From NCBI GenBank assembly GCA_006969745.1, contig CP030886.1, forward strand, positions 682,001 to 746,000: a DNA stretch of 64,000 nucleotides, in the 5' to 3' direction. This DNA is from Cytophagaceae bacterium (GTDB taxonomy: Bacteria > Bacteroidota > Bacteroidia > Cytophagales > Cyclobacteriaceae). The position numbers were made by a program, and so were the translations under genes. The notes under the pieces were generated by a model that worked only from the letters and a program-made list of their open reading frames with translations, ran no database searches and was not told where the DNA came from. Positions 8,027 to 16,541 of this stretch are shown here, piece after piece. How positions within the stretch are numbered: position 1 is the stretch's first letter; every line of letters begins with the position of its first letter.

Positions 8027-10483
8027 ATGGCAAAAATTATTCACAACAACATTTTAGACACCGTAGATTCTGTATTCTCAGTCTCTAAGGAAAAAGGATC
8101 ACTTCATTTGCATGCGGATGACGAAACGCTGGACGGAAGACATTTAACTATAAATGGGAAAAAGGCGTTGCATTTTGGTACATGTGGTTATCTGGGCCTG
8201 GAACAGCATCCCGCTCTAAAGAAGGGAGCAATGGATGCAATAGAAAAATATGGAGTCCAGTTTCCCATGTCACGTACATATATATCAAATCCGTTGTACA
8301 AAAAACTGGAGCAAAAAATTCACGAGATGTACAATGCACCTGTTGTGATTTCTAAGAATTGCACGCTCGCTCATCTGACAACCATTCCAATTATCATTAG
8401 GCAAAACGATCTCATTATTCTGGATCACCTTGTGCACACGAGCGTTCAAGAGGCATCTAAGAAGATGCTTTCTCAAGGAGTAACCATAGAAATGGTGCGT
8501 CATAATAACCTCGAAATGCTTGAGGAATTGATTAAAAAGAATCGAAGTAAATATGATAGAATATGGTACATGGCCGATGGTGTTTATTCTATGTACGGAG
8601 ATTATGCGCCAATCAAAGAAATGATCGCCCTGGCTGAAAAATACGAGCAGCTTCACTTATATGTAGATGATGCACACGGTACAAGCTGGATAGGTGAAAA
8701 AGGCACAGGATACGTGATGAGCCAAATGGATCATAAACTTTATAGAAAGATGATCCTCACATCTAATCTCGGCAAAGCTTTTGGTGCATGTGGCGGACTT
8801 ACACTTTTTCCGAACGAAGAATTCCAAAGAAAGGTCAATGTATTTGGTGGTCCATTAAGTTTTTCTGTTCAAATAGAACCGCCAACACTTGGCGCAGCAC
8901 TGGCCTCTGCAGACTTACACCTCAGTGATGAAATCTACGATTTGCAAGATGATTTAAGAACAAAGATCAACTACTTCAACTCACTGCTAAAGAAAACCAG
9001 CTTACCGTTAGTTGAAGAAAATGATAGCCCCATCTTCTTCATTGGCGTAGGCACAATGGATATGGGCAACTACATCGTCAGAGAAATGGTGAAAGATGGA
9101 GTCTATGTGAATATTGGTCCTTATCCTGCTGTTCCTGCTAAAAATATTGGAATAAGGATTACAATGTCTACTCACAATACTTTGGAGGATATTGAAATAT
9201 TGGTAGATAAGCTGGAATACCATTTTGATAGAGCACTTCAAGCTACAGGACAAACGCTGGTTAAAATTCATAAAGCTTTTAGGATGAAAGCCCCTGAAGC
9301 TGTACTTGTAGATACTACCGAAAACACTGAAAATATAGAGAGTAGACCTTTCACAGTATCGAAATACGACAGTATTAACCAAATTGATCAAAAAGAATGG
9401 GATGCCCATTTAGGCAAGAGAGGAATGTTTGATTGGAACGGAATAAGCCTTCTTGAGCGCTCTTTCAAAAACAACGATCATGAAGCAAACAATTGGAATT
9501 TTCAATATTTCATCGCCCGGGACAAGCACGACGAAGTTGTATTGATGACTTTCTACATCAGCGCACTTTACAAGGAAGACATTTTTTCACGTGCTTCCAT
9601 CTCTATTGCGCTCGAAAAAGAAAGAGAGTTAAATCCAAATTACCTCGTATCAAAAGGTGTGTTCATCGGAAGTTTATTTACTGAAGGCAACCACATTTAT
9701 ATAAACAAGCAAAGTGACCAGTGGAAGCCTGCCATGCGTAGACTCTTTGACGACCTGTATGAATTTCAAGAAAAAGAAGAAGCAAGTAACATTATGTTCA
9801 GGGATCTTGAATCAGGAGATAAAGAATTGGATGAATTCATGATTGAAAACGGATTCGTGAAGGTTGACCTACCTGAATCATGCATAGTCGAAAACTTAGG
9901 CTGGGATACCGAAGAGGAATTTATGGCCGGAATGACGAAGGAAACCAAGAAAAACTTCAAGAGATATATCAAAAAGTATGAGCACCTCTGCGATGTAGAG
10001 TTCAGAGATAAAATTTCACCGGAAGAAATGAAGCATGCTTTAAAGCTTCACAAGGCAGTGAATGAGAAAAATATGGCGATAAATTCATTCCTCTTTCCGG
10101 ATAGTGTTTTCGAGGAAATGGTAGATGATCCGAACTGGGAGTTTGTGGTAGTTAAAGTAAAGCCGGAATATCAGGCTCAAGCCACTGACAAGCCTATTGT
10201 CGTATGCTTCTGCCATAAAAATACACATCAGGTATACAGCTTCATGCTTACAGCAATTGACTATGAGTATGTATATGAATATTCAGCATACCGCCTGGCT
10301 CTCTGGGCCATGGTAAAGCGAGCAAAAGAACTAGGGTGCAAGCAGGCAAATTTTGGCATCTCGGCTACAGTAGAAAAGAAAAGAGTTGGTGCAAGGCCAT
10401 ATCAACGAGTAGGGTACTTCCAGGCAAAAGATAATTATGCCATGGAGGTGATGGAGACAACCATTGCAAAAGAACGTGATTAG
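8027..10483 (+). CDS. Alpha-oxoamine synthase (PLP) fused to a GNAT/FemAB-like acyltransferase
   Basis: 818 aa in two parts. Residues ~1-405 are a fold-type I PLP enzyme of the alpha-oxoamine synthase family (BioF, KBL, HemA, serine palmitoyltransferase): GTCGYLGL, the stacking His region DHLVHTS, DDAHGTSW and the Schiff-base lysine Lys250 in LTSNLGKAFG. These enzymes condense an acyl thioester with an amino acid and release CO2. Residues ~430-818 resemble an acyl-CoA N-acyltransferase of the GNAT/FemAB superfamily, with a TKETKKNFKRYIKKYE helix and a C-terminal ANFGISATVEKKRVGARPYQRVGYF block. The ordinary family length is ~390-420 aa, so the fusion is the notable point. No biotin or threonine-degradation genes are nearby, so BioF or KBL is less likely than lipid synthesis. 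A sphingoid-base or capnine (sulfonolipid) synthase with built-in N-acylation would fit Cytophagales chemistry but is inference. Confidence 0.85.
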   Translation: MAKIIHNNILDTVDSVFSVSKEKGSLHLHADDETLDGRHLTINGKKALHFGTCGYLGLEQHPALKKGAMDAIEKYGVQFPMSRTYISNPLYKKLEQKIHEMYNAPVVISKNCTLAHLTTIPIIIRQNDLIILDHLVHTSVQEASKKMLSQGVTIEMVRHNNLEMLEELIKKNRSKYDRIWYMADGVYSMYGDYAPIKEMIALAEKYEQLHLYVDDAHGTSWIGEKGTGYVMSQMDHKLYRKMILTSNLGKAFGACGGLTLFPNEEFQRKVNVFGGPLSFSVQIEPPTLGAALASADLHLSDEIYDLQDDLRTKINYFNSLLKKTSLPLVEENDSPIFFIGVGTMDMGNYIVREMVKDGVYVNIGPYPAVPAKNIGIRITMSTHNTLEDIEILVDKLEYHFDRALQATGQTLVKIHKAFRMKAPEAVLVDTTENTENIESRPFTVSKYDSINQIDQKEWDAHLGKRGMFDWNGISLLERSFKNNDHEANNWNFQYFIARDKHDEVVLMTFYISALYKEDIFSRASISIALEKERELNPNYLVSKGVFIGSLFTEGNHIYINKQSDQWKPAMRRLFDDLYEFQEKEEASNIMFRDLESGDKELDEFMIENGFVKVDLPESCIVENLGWDTEEEFMAGMTKETKKNFKRYIKKYEHLCDVEFRDKISPEEMKHALKLHKAVNEKNMAINSFLFPDSVFEEMVDDPNWEFVVVKVKPEYQAQATDKPIVVCFCHKNTHQVYSFMLTAIDYEYVYEYSAYRLALWAMVKRAKELGCKQANFGISATVEKKRVGARPYQRVGYFQAKDNYAMEVMETTIAKERD

Positions 10484-10496
10484 TTGATGCCAGATT

Positions 10497-10526
10497 GTCC
10501 ACAGTCTTGTTGTTGAGGCTGTGGAC
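10497..10526. promoter_or_regulatory. Hairpin in the promoter region of the hybrid kinase gene
   Basis: Perfect 8-bp inverted repeat GTCCACAG / CTGTGGAC with a 14-nt spacer, between the stop at 10483 and the kinase start at 10552. A promoter-like pair TTGT (10507-10510), 20 nt, TATCTTTA (10531-10538) overlaps it. There is no T run, so it may be an operator or weak terminator. Confidence 0.45.
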
Positions 10527-10551
10527 TTATTATCTTTAAACTCCACACATA

Positions 10552-12252
10552 ATGGAAACTCTAGTGAAAAAAACCCTGCAAGAACGAATTGAAGAGATAA
10601 GCGAACTAATCTTCGAGGTGGCCAACGGCAACTTTGACTATACCATCGAACCTTCCAGTGAAGATGATGAATTAGACGCTATCATTTCCGGTGTAAATAT
10701 GCTCGGACAAGAGCTTAAAATTTCCACCGTTTCCCGAGACCATATCCAAAGCATGTACGAAAGTGTAATTGACTTAATCATAGTCATGGATCTTGAGATG
10801 AATGTAAAACAAGTCAATAGTGCTTTTTCACAAACTCTTGAGATTGAAGAAGGATATGTCATTGGAAAAAACATAGAAGAGCTGCTCGATCTGAACAATA
10901 ATCAAACACTCTTACCATCCATTTCCGAACAGCTTGCAAAGGAAGGCAGATGCAAAAATGCTGAGCTACATTTCAGATCAAGTGATACAAACCCATTGCC
11001 CACATCAGCATCCTTTTCGTATCTAAAGAATTCCCGAAATGAAAATGAGGGAATTATGATGGTTGCCAAGGATATAACAAAAATCAAAGAAACAGAACAA
11101 AATCTGATTGAAGCAAAAGAAGCAGCTGAAGAGGCAAACCAGGCAAAGGGACGCTTCCTTTCTAACATGAGCCATGAAATTCGTACGCCTCTCAATGGGA
11201 TCATTGGATTCACCGACCTTTTAAAATCTACAGATACCAATGACGCTCAAAAAGAATACATCGATATGATTAGTAATGCCAGTACAAATTTGGCTAAGCT
11301 TCTAAATGATGTTTTGGACTTAAATAAAATAGATCTTGATCGAATTGAGCTTGAAGAAGTACCCTATGATTTTAGAGCAACATTCACATCCAATCTAAAC
11401 CCATACACTTACACAGCAAGAGATAATGGAATTGAATTATCCTATTCATTTGATGAAAGTGTTCCCAAAGTTATCAATGGAGATCCGACCAGATTAAATC
11501 AAATCTTGCTCAATCTGGTTAGCAATGCCATTAAATTCACTAAAATAGGATTCGTAGACGTCTCCTTCTCCTCTTTTGAGGAAGCAGGCCATCATTATCT
11601 TACATGTGAGGTCGCTGACACAGGAATTGGAATTCCGGAAGGCAAACAAAAAGACATATTTAAAGCATTCACACAGTCTGACAATTCAATTACACGAAAG
11701 TATGGAGGATCCGGACTCGGTCTTGCAATATGTAAGCAGCTAGTTGATCTTATGGGGGGAGACATTGAAGTTATCAGTCCCTCAATTAAAAAAAGTCATG
11801 GTACAACATTCAAATTCACTATCCCGGTTAAAATCGCTGAAGAACAAATAATTCATCATGAATCAAGTCAGGAAGATCACAATTTCAAAAATCTGAAAGT
11901 GCTTGCAGTAGATGACAATAATGTAAACCTGGTACTCATTAAAAGAATCCTTCAAAAAACCGGGGTAGACGTATCAACAGCAATCAACGGGAAAGATGCC
12001 ATACAAAAGGCTAAGAGAGAACCATATAATTTGATTTTAATGGACATTCAAATGCCTGTACTCGATGGCCTTTCTGCGGCTAAGATTTTAAGAGAAGATG
12101 GATTTAAAAGTCCTATTCTGGCTTTAAGTGCCAACGTGGATAAAGAAAATATCCGGGCAATCAAGGAAGTAGGAATGGAAGACTTTTTGCAAAAGCCGTT
12201 TCACAAATCGCAATTGCTCAAGTTATTGAAGAAGTGGAGTGTTACTGATTAA
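10552..12252 (+). CDS. Hybrid sensor histidine kinase/response regulator, cytosolic
   Basis: 566 aa with no membrane segment. In order: a HAMP-like N-terminal helical region (about 10-60), a PAS domain (about 65-180), HisKA with phospho-acceptor His208 in MSHEIRTPLNG, HATPase with N box NLVSNAIKFT, G1 DTGIG and G2 GGSGLGLA (about 310-425), and a receiver domain with DD at 454-455 and phospho-acceptor Asp498 in LILMDIQMP. All catalytic motifs are intact. It should sense a cytosolic or PAS-bound signal and pass phosphate His to Asp inside the same protein; a downstream phosphotransfer protein or output regulator is not adjacent. The gene ends overlapping the convergent EamA gene by 4 nt. Confidence 0.95.
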   Translation: METLVKKTLQERIEEISELIFEVANGNFDYTIEPSSEDDELDAIISGVNMLGQELKISTVSRDHIQSMYESVIDLIIVMDLEMNVKQVNSAFSQTLEIEEGYVIGKNIEELLDLNNNQTLLPSISEQLAKEGRCKNAELHFRSSDTNPLPTSASFSYLKNSRNENEGIMMVAKDITKIKETEQNLIEAKEAAEEANQAKGRFLSNMSHEIRTPLNGIIGFTDLLKSTDTNDAQKEYIDMISNASTNLAKLLNDVLDLNKIDLDRIELEEVPYDFRATFTSNLNPYTYTARDNGIELSYSFDESVPKVINGDPTRLNQILLNLVSNAIKFTKIGFVDVSFSSFEEAGHHYLTCEVADTGIGIPEGKQKDIFKAFTQSDNSITRKYGGSGLGLAICKQLVDLMGGDIEVISPSIKKSHGTTFKFTIPVKIAEEQIIHHESSQEDHNFKNLKVLAVDDNNVNLVLIKRILQKTGVDVSTAINGKDAIQKAKREPYNLILMDIQMPVLDGLSAAKILREDGFKSPILALSANVDKENIRAIKEVGMEDFLQKPFHKSQLLKLLKKWSVTD

Positions 12253-13079
12253 GTTTTTTTCCACATCACATTCAACACAACACCAGATAACACTAGTGCC
12301 ATTCCTCCGTAGGTGAATAAATTATATGTTTCATCAAAAATGAAGAATCCGAATGCCAACGAGTAAATGATACCAATGTAAGTAAGAATCGAGACCTTAT
12401 TTAGCTCTTCTTTTTGATATGCTTTTGTCATCAGAAATTGAGCTATCTGAGTAGTAATACCTACAAGTACCAATACGAGCCAATCATAGCCATGAGGTCG
12501 AACCCATACGAATGATGTCCAAATACCTGAGATAGGAAGCATGATCAATGGGAAATAGAAAATGATCACCAGCGGATGCTCGCTGGTTTTTAGCTTTCTT
12601 ATAAAATTGTAGGCCAGCCCCATAAACAATGACGCCACTATTCCCATGACCACATGTATAAAGGAGATGCGAGGATCAAATCCCTGAATCACAAGAATGC
12701 CAGCAAAACTCATAGCGAAAAACAACCATTGAATATTTTTGACTTTTTCACCCACGAGAAAAATTCCCAATACCGCAGTAAAAATGGGAGCCAAATATTG
12801 TAATGTAGATGCAGTAGCTAAAGGAATCTGCTGAAGGAGGCTGAAATAAATAACCAAAGCAGTGGCTCCGGCTACACCCCTTCCAACCAGAACAAGCTTA
12901 TTGTTTCCCCATATTGGTACCCTTTGCCGAGTGAGAAAAAAAAGGCTAATCGCCATCGAGATAACCGATCTGAACAATATAATTTCAATTGCTGGGATGT
13001 GAGGAACCAGCTTAACACACACTTTCATTAGAGTGAAAGTGAATGAAGCAAACAGCATGTATTTAACTCCTTGACTCAA
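12249..13079 (-). CDS. EamA/DMT-family permease
   Basis: 276 aa, almost entirely hydrophobic, with about ten membrane helices in two repeated EamA halves (each near 130 residues). Typical elements are FRSVISMAIS, ASTLQYLAPIFTAVLGIFLVGE in the first half and KVSILTYIGIIYSLAFGFFIFDE in the second. Drug/metabolite transporters of this type export amino acids or other metabolites; the substrate cannot be inferred. It follows the LolD-like ATPase by 4 nt on the same strand, so they are probably co-transcribed although they belong to different transporter classes. Confidence 0.88.
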   Translation of the reverse strand: MSQGVKYMLFASFTFTLMKVCVKLVPHIPAIEIILFRSVISMAISLFFLTRQRVPIWGNNKLVLVGRGVAGATALVIYFSLLQQIPLATASTLQYLAPIFTAVLGIFLVGEKVKNIQWLFFAMSFAGILVIQGFDPRISFIHVVMGIVASLFMGLAYNFIRKLKTSEHPLVIIFYFPLIMLPISGIWTSFVWVRPHGYDWLVLVLVGITTQIAQFLMTKAYQKEELNKVSILTYIGIIYSLAFGFFIFDETYNLFTYGGMALVLSGVVLNVMWKKT

Positions 13080-13083
13080 ATGC

Positions 13084-13731
13084 TCAAGTAGTTATTATTC
13101 CGTCTTTTATTTCAAGCTTTCTATCAGCCATACCTGCCAATTGCATGTTGTGGGTGACTATGACAAAAGTTTGGCCCATTTTGTTTCTCAGGTCAAAGAA
13201 AAGTTTATGCAGATCATCCGCACTTTGTGAATCAAGATTTCCACTGGGCTCATCAGCAAATAAAATCGAAGGTTCATTGATCAAAGCGCGAGCTACTGAA
13301 ACACGCTGCTGTTCACCACCGGAAAGCTCCGAGGGCTTATGATCTTCACGCCCAGAAAGCCCCAATATCTTTAATAATTCTTTCGCACGACCTTCAGCTT
13401 CAGAGTCTCCTTTAATAAATGCAGGAATACAAACATTTTCCAATGCGGTAAATTCTGGAAACAGGTTATGAAACTGGAAAATAAATCCAATCTCCTCATT
13501 TCTAAACCTGGCCATCTTTTTAGGATTCAATGAGGAGATTTCAATATCATTGAAATATACCACTCCTTTATCTGGCAAGTCAAGTGTACCCAAAATGTGT
13601 AGTAGTGTACTCTTTCCTGCACCAGAGGCACCTACAATGCTCACAATCTCTTCTTTATTTATTGATAGGTCAATACCCCTCAATACGTTTAATCCATTGT
13701 ATGACTTATGAATATTATTGGCCTTGAGCAT
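13084..13731 (-). CDS. ABC transporter ATP-binding protein, LolD/MacB-type
   Basis: 215 aa. Walker A GASGAGKS at 34-41, Q-loop FQFHNL, signature LSGGEQQR at 136-143, Walker B ILFADE at 156-161 and the switch His in VTHN. Length and the FPEFTALENV segment fit the LolD/MacB (o228) subgroup, which powers lipoprotein release or MacB-like export. No cognate permease is adjacent; the FtsX-like permease at the left edge of the window is too far away for an operon. The start codon follows a perfect -7 box by only 5 nt, so the mRNA is probably leaderless. Confidence 0.9.
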   Translation of the reverse strand: MLKANNIHKSYNGLNVLRGIDLSINKEEIVSIVGASGAGKSTLLHILGTLDLPDKGVVYFNDIEISSLNPKKMARFRNEEIGFIFQFHNLFPEFTALENVCIPAFIKGDSEAEGRAKELLKILGLSGREDHKPSELSGGEQQRVSVARALINEPSILFADEPSGNLDSQSADDLHKLFFDLRNKMGQTFVIVTHNMQLAGMADRKLEIKDGIITT

Positions 13732-13736
13732 GGCGG

Positions 13737-13744
13737 CAAAGATA
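13737..13744 (-). promoter_or_regulatory. -7 promoter element placed for a leaderless mRNA
   Basis: Minus strand TATCTTTG, then CCGCC and the ATG of the LolD-like gene. A TTGG lies 21 nt upstream. Transcription would begin at or next to the start codon. Confidence 0.65.
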
Positions 13745-13786
13745 TGTTTATAAACTTCAATTGAACCAACTCATTGGTCTTCAATC

Positions 13787-13817
13787 TTGGTTATACGTCT
13801 GCTATGATTTAGCTTCG
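13787..13817 (+). promoter_or_regulatory. Probable promoter of sucC
   Basis: TTGG (13787-13790), 19 nt, TAGCTTCG (13810-13817), each with one mismatch to TTTG/TAnnTTTG, 17 nt before the ATG at 13835. Confidence 0.45.
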
Positions 13818-13834
13818 CAGAAAATTTATTTCCA

Positions 13835-15046
13835 ATGAATATTCACGAATACCAAGCCAAAGAAATTCTAAAATCATACGGAGTTACCATCCAGGAGGGT
13901 GTAGTTGCCGATACACCTGATAAAGCGGTAGAAGCTGCTAAGGAATTGAACCGCGAAACGGGAACAGAGTGGTACGTAATAAAAGCTCAAATTCATGCAG
14001 GAGGCAGAGGAAAAGGTAAGGTTAACGAGACCGGATCAAACGGTGTTGTCTTAGCGAAAAGCCTTGATGAGGTTGCTCCAAAAGCTAAAGATATTCTGGG
14101 AGGCACTCTGGTAACCCATCAGACAGGCGCAGAAGGAAAAAAAGTAAATAAGGTCTTAATCGCACAGGACGTCTACTATCCCGGCGAATCAGATCCTAAA
14201 GAATATTATCTATCTATACTCTTAGATAGAGGAACTGGCAAAAATGTGATCATGGCATCTACAGAAGGTGGTATGGATATTGAGACAGTTGCAGAAGAAA
14301 CTCCTGATAAAATTGTAAAAGAGTGGATCGATCCGGCAGTTGGCCTTCAAGGTTTTCAGGCACGGAAAGTAGCTTTTGCTCTTGGCCTTGAAGGAGAAGC
14401 CTTCAAAGGAATGGTGAAGTTCATCTTTGCTCTTTATAAGGCATATGAAGGAACAGACGCTTCTCAGTTTGAAATTAACCCTGTTCTGAAAACATCAGAC
14501 AATAAGATTTTGGCGGTAGATGCTAAAGTGAATATTGATGACAATGCACTTTACAGACATAAAGATATTGCTGAACTAAGAGACCTCACTGAAGAGGATC
14601 CTTTGGAAGTGGAAGCTGGAAAATCAGGATTGAACTATGTGAAGTTGGATGGTAATGTGGGATGTATGGTGAACGGAGCAGGTCTTGCAATGGCTACCAT
14701 GGATATCATTAAACTTTCAGGTGGTGAGCCTGCTAACTTCCTGGATGTGGGAGGTGGAGCAAATGCGCAAACTGTTGAAGCTGGTTTCAGAATCATTTTG
14801 AAAGATCCTAATGTAAAAGCAATCTTAATCAACATTTTTGGCGGTATCGTACGATGTGATCGAGTAGCCAACGGTGTGGTTGAGGCTTACAAAAACATTG
14901 GAGATATCAACGTACCAATTATCGTGAGACTTCAAGGTACCAATGCAGAAGAAGGAGCGAAAATCATTGAAGATTCCGGTTTGAAAGTAACGTCAGCAAT
15001 AGTATTGAAAGATGCTGCGGACAAGGTAAAAGAGGTACTTTCCTAA
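13835..15046 (+). CDS. sucC: Succinyl-CoA ligase (ADP-forming) beta subunit
   Basis: 403 aa, normal length is about 390-400. N-terminal [16 protein letters not shown] and an ATP-grasp domain ([15 protein letters not shown]) are followed by the C-terminal CoA-ligase domain with LDVGGGA and [13 protein letters not shown]. Together with the alpha subunit (sucD, not in the window) it converts succinyl-CoA, ADP and phosphate to succinate, CoA and ATP in the TCA cycle. It is a lone gene here, as is common in Bacteroidota. A strong hairpin terminator follows at 15090-15125. Confidence 0.96.
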   Translation: MNIHEYQAKEILKSYGVTIQEGVVADTPDKAVEAAKELNRETGTEWYVIKAQIHAGGRGKGKVNETGSNGVVLAKSLDEVAPKAKDILGGTLVTHQTGAEGKKVNKVLIAQDVYYPGESDPKEYYLSILLDRGTGKNVIMASTEGGMDIETVAEETPDKIVKEWIDPAVGLQGFQARKVAFALGLEGEAFKGMVKFIFALYKAYEGTDASQFEINPVLKTSDNKILAVDAKVNIDDNALYRHKDIAELRDLTEEDPLEVEAGKSGLNYVKLDGNVGCMVNGAGLAMATMDIIKLSGGEPANFLDVGGGANAQTVEAGFRIILKDPNVKAILINIFGGIVRCDRVANGVVEAYKNIGDINVPIIVRLQGTNAEEGAKIIEDSGLKVTSAIVLKDAADKVKEVLS

Positions 15047-15089
15047 AGTAGAAATAACTAGACTCTTAGGGGTCAATTAAGAAAAGCTT

Positions 15090-15125
15090 GCCATAGTTGT
15101 AAATCACACAACTATGGCTTTTTTA
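15090..15125 (+). terminator. Terminator of sucC overlapping the next start codon
   Basis: Arms GCCATAGTTGT (15090-15100) and ACAACTATGGC (15108-15118) with a 7-nt loop, then a T run. The ATG of the following lipoprotein gene (15114) lies inside the right arm. Confidence 0.85.
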
Positions 15126-15539
15126 CGTTTAACCCTATTATCTCTAATAATTTTTAGCTGTACAGAAAGTAGCACCCGGCCCGACAGTCGCTCAGATTTG
15201 TTTTCTGGGAGTGACTCATTTGGGAAGACCTGGCAAATTCAGGAAATTGAGATTGAGCTAGGAACTTTGCAACCAAAGTCGTGCGTAATGGATAATTACA
15301 TCACCTACTTTCCCAACGGAACCTATGAAATCAACGAAGGTGCCACAAAATGCGATCCAAGCGACCCTCCGGGAGCGATAGGAAAATGGTATCTGGATGA
15401 TGCCGAGGAAACATTGTTTGTTGAGATTGGGGGCGAAACTCAGGTATGGGATATAGATGAGACAAAAACTGATTCTCATAGAATCACCTCCAATTTTCAA
15501 GAAGGTGATCGTACATATACCTTCGTTTTATCGAATTAA
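15114..15539 (+). CDS. Small lipocalin-like lipoprotein
   Basis: 141 aa. Short lipoprotein signal peptide with lipobox IFSC (Cys16), then a beta-rich mature part (WQIQEIEIELG, CVMDNYITYFPNGTYEI, GKWYLDDAEETLFVEIG) of the lipocalin-like kind. Two extra cysteines (in KSCVMD and TKCDPS) could form a disulfide. There is no alternative ATG, so the start must be at 15114, inside the terminator hairpin of sucC. Function unknown. Confidence 0.75.
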   Translation: MAFLRLTLLSLIIFSCTESSTRPDSRSDLFSGSDSFGKTWQIQEIEIELGTLQPKSCVMDNYITYFPNGTYEINEGATKCDPSDPPGAIGKWYLDDAEETLFVEIGGETQVWDIDETKTDSHRITSNFQEGDRTYTFVLSN

Positions 15540-15616
15540 TTGACCTATTCAAAGAATCAATTGGGGGTATCTAAGATAATACTAGACTTACTAGTGACAA
15601 CAAAACAAAATCAATT

Positions 15617-15682
15617 ATGAGTTACGTAAGATTTTTTCTATCAGTATTAACGGTGATTTTTTTGCTTGTCATGCTGAGCTAA
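15617..15682 (+). CDS. Possible 21-residue membrane peptide
   Basis: ATG frame of 21 codons giving MSYVRFFLSVLTVIFLLVMLS, a single hydrophobic helix. It is alone in the 15540-15830 interval and is followed 35 nt later by a strong terminator (15718-15749), so a short transcript is likely. It could instead be a small RNA with a chance reading frame. Confidence 0.35.
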   Translation: MSYVRFFLSVLTVIFLLVMLS

Positions 15683-15717
15683 TTGAAAGAAATTAAACAT
15701 ACAATCACCGCTAATAA

Positions 15718-15749
15718 AGCCCTCTCAATAGATGAGAGGGCTTTTTTTT
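15718..15749 (+). terminator. Intrinsic terminator
   Basis: AAGCCCTCTC / GAGAGGGCTT hairpin with a 7-nt loop followed by eight T. It ends the short transcript that would carry the 21-codon frame. Confidence 0.88.
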
Positions 15750-15830
15750 GGGTGTCCGAAAATTATTTGAAATACAATTCCATTTCAATCAAATAAAAAA
15801 ACACCCACATGATACTATAGGTGTTTGATG

Positions 15831-15904
15831 TGCACTCGGAAGGATTCGAACCCTCAACCCCCAGAGCCGAAATCTGGTATTCTATCCAGTTGAACTACGA
15901 GTGC
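15831..15904 (-). tRNA. tRNA-Arg (anticodon TCG)
   Basis: Minus strand: acceptor GCACTCG/CGAGTGC, anticodon stem CCAGA/TCTGG with loop TTTCGGC (anticodon TCG), T arm GAGGGTTCGAATCCTTC, discriminator A. CCA is not encoded. 74 nt. Confidence 0.96.
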
Positions 15905-15918
15905 AGTTTTAAGGATCG

Positions 15919-15949
15919 CAAATATAGAATTCTCAAGACTAAAACGAAA
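15919..15949 (-). promoter_or_regulatory. Promoter of tRNA-Arg
   Basis: Minus strand TTTC (15949-15946), 19 nt, TATATTTG (15926-15919), 14 nt before the tRNA. The -7 element is identical to that of tRNA-Glu. Confidence 0.75.
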
Positions 15950-16310
15950 TCTTATCAACAGAACTAAAATTCATTGACTCCTTTTTGCCGGACTTTCCAA
16001 TGCCTTCAAGCTTTACTAAATCGATTTCAACTTCGAGCTTGCTGTTATCTGCTTTAACCAGAATAACACGGTAAGTAGTTATTCTTTTATTTCGCTTAAC
16101 AGTCTCTTTAAAGCTAATTCGCTTTATATCCTGGAATGTAATTGTTGAATTTTCACCACGATAAGAATAATTGATTGAATTTGAAGATCCGCTTGTCTCA
16201 TTCTGAAATATCATAACGTTAGATAAATCAACCTGGTCGCCATTATTCTTAACGACACTTACAGGATCTTGAGCAAGAGATAAAACAAGTATGATTAGAA
16301 GTGTTTTCAT
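15939..16310 (-). CDS. Secreted hypothetical protein
   Basis: 123 aa with a short N-terminal signal-like helix (MKTLLIILVLSLAQD). The mature part is rich in charged beta strands, ending SMNFSSVDKISF; it contains no cysteine and no recognisable catalytic motif. The coding region ends inside the tRNA-Arg promoter. I do not recognise a family. Ordinary codon use suggests it is real. Confidence 0.6.
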   Translation of the reverse strand: MKTLLIILVLSLAQDPVSVVKNNGDQVDLSNVMIFQNETSGSSNSINYSYRGENSTITFQDIKRISFKETVKRNKRITTYRVILVKADNSKLEVEIDLVKLEGIGKSGKKESMNFSSVDKISF

Positions 16311-16394
16311 AGATTAATACAATTCTAAATAAGTAAGTTACTAAAACCAATACATAGTTACTTTTTAGCGTGCTATATTTATGCCAAAAAAAGA

Positions 16395-16541
16395 ATGGAA
16401 GAGAACGAATCGATGAATTTTTCTGAATGGTTGGACACCCTTACAATCACAGATGCAGTAAACATATTCTTAATGACTGCTTTCACCATCGTAATACTCT
16501 GGCTGGTTGTTCGAACTTTCAGAGGTAAATCATCTGCCTAA
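16395..16541 (+). CDS. Small single-pass membrane protein (48 aa)
   Basis: ATG frame of 48 residues: an acidic N-terminus (MEENESMNFSEWLD), one hydrophobic helix (AVNIFLMTAFTIVILWLVV) and a basic tail RTFRGKSSA, the layout of a typical small inner-membrane protein. A -7-like TATATTTA lies at 16374-16381. Its stop overlaps the convergent channel gene stop by 4 nt. No family recognised. Confidence 0.5.
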   Translation: MEENESMNFSEWLDTLTITDAVNIFLMTAFTIVILWLVVRTFRGKSSA

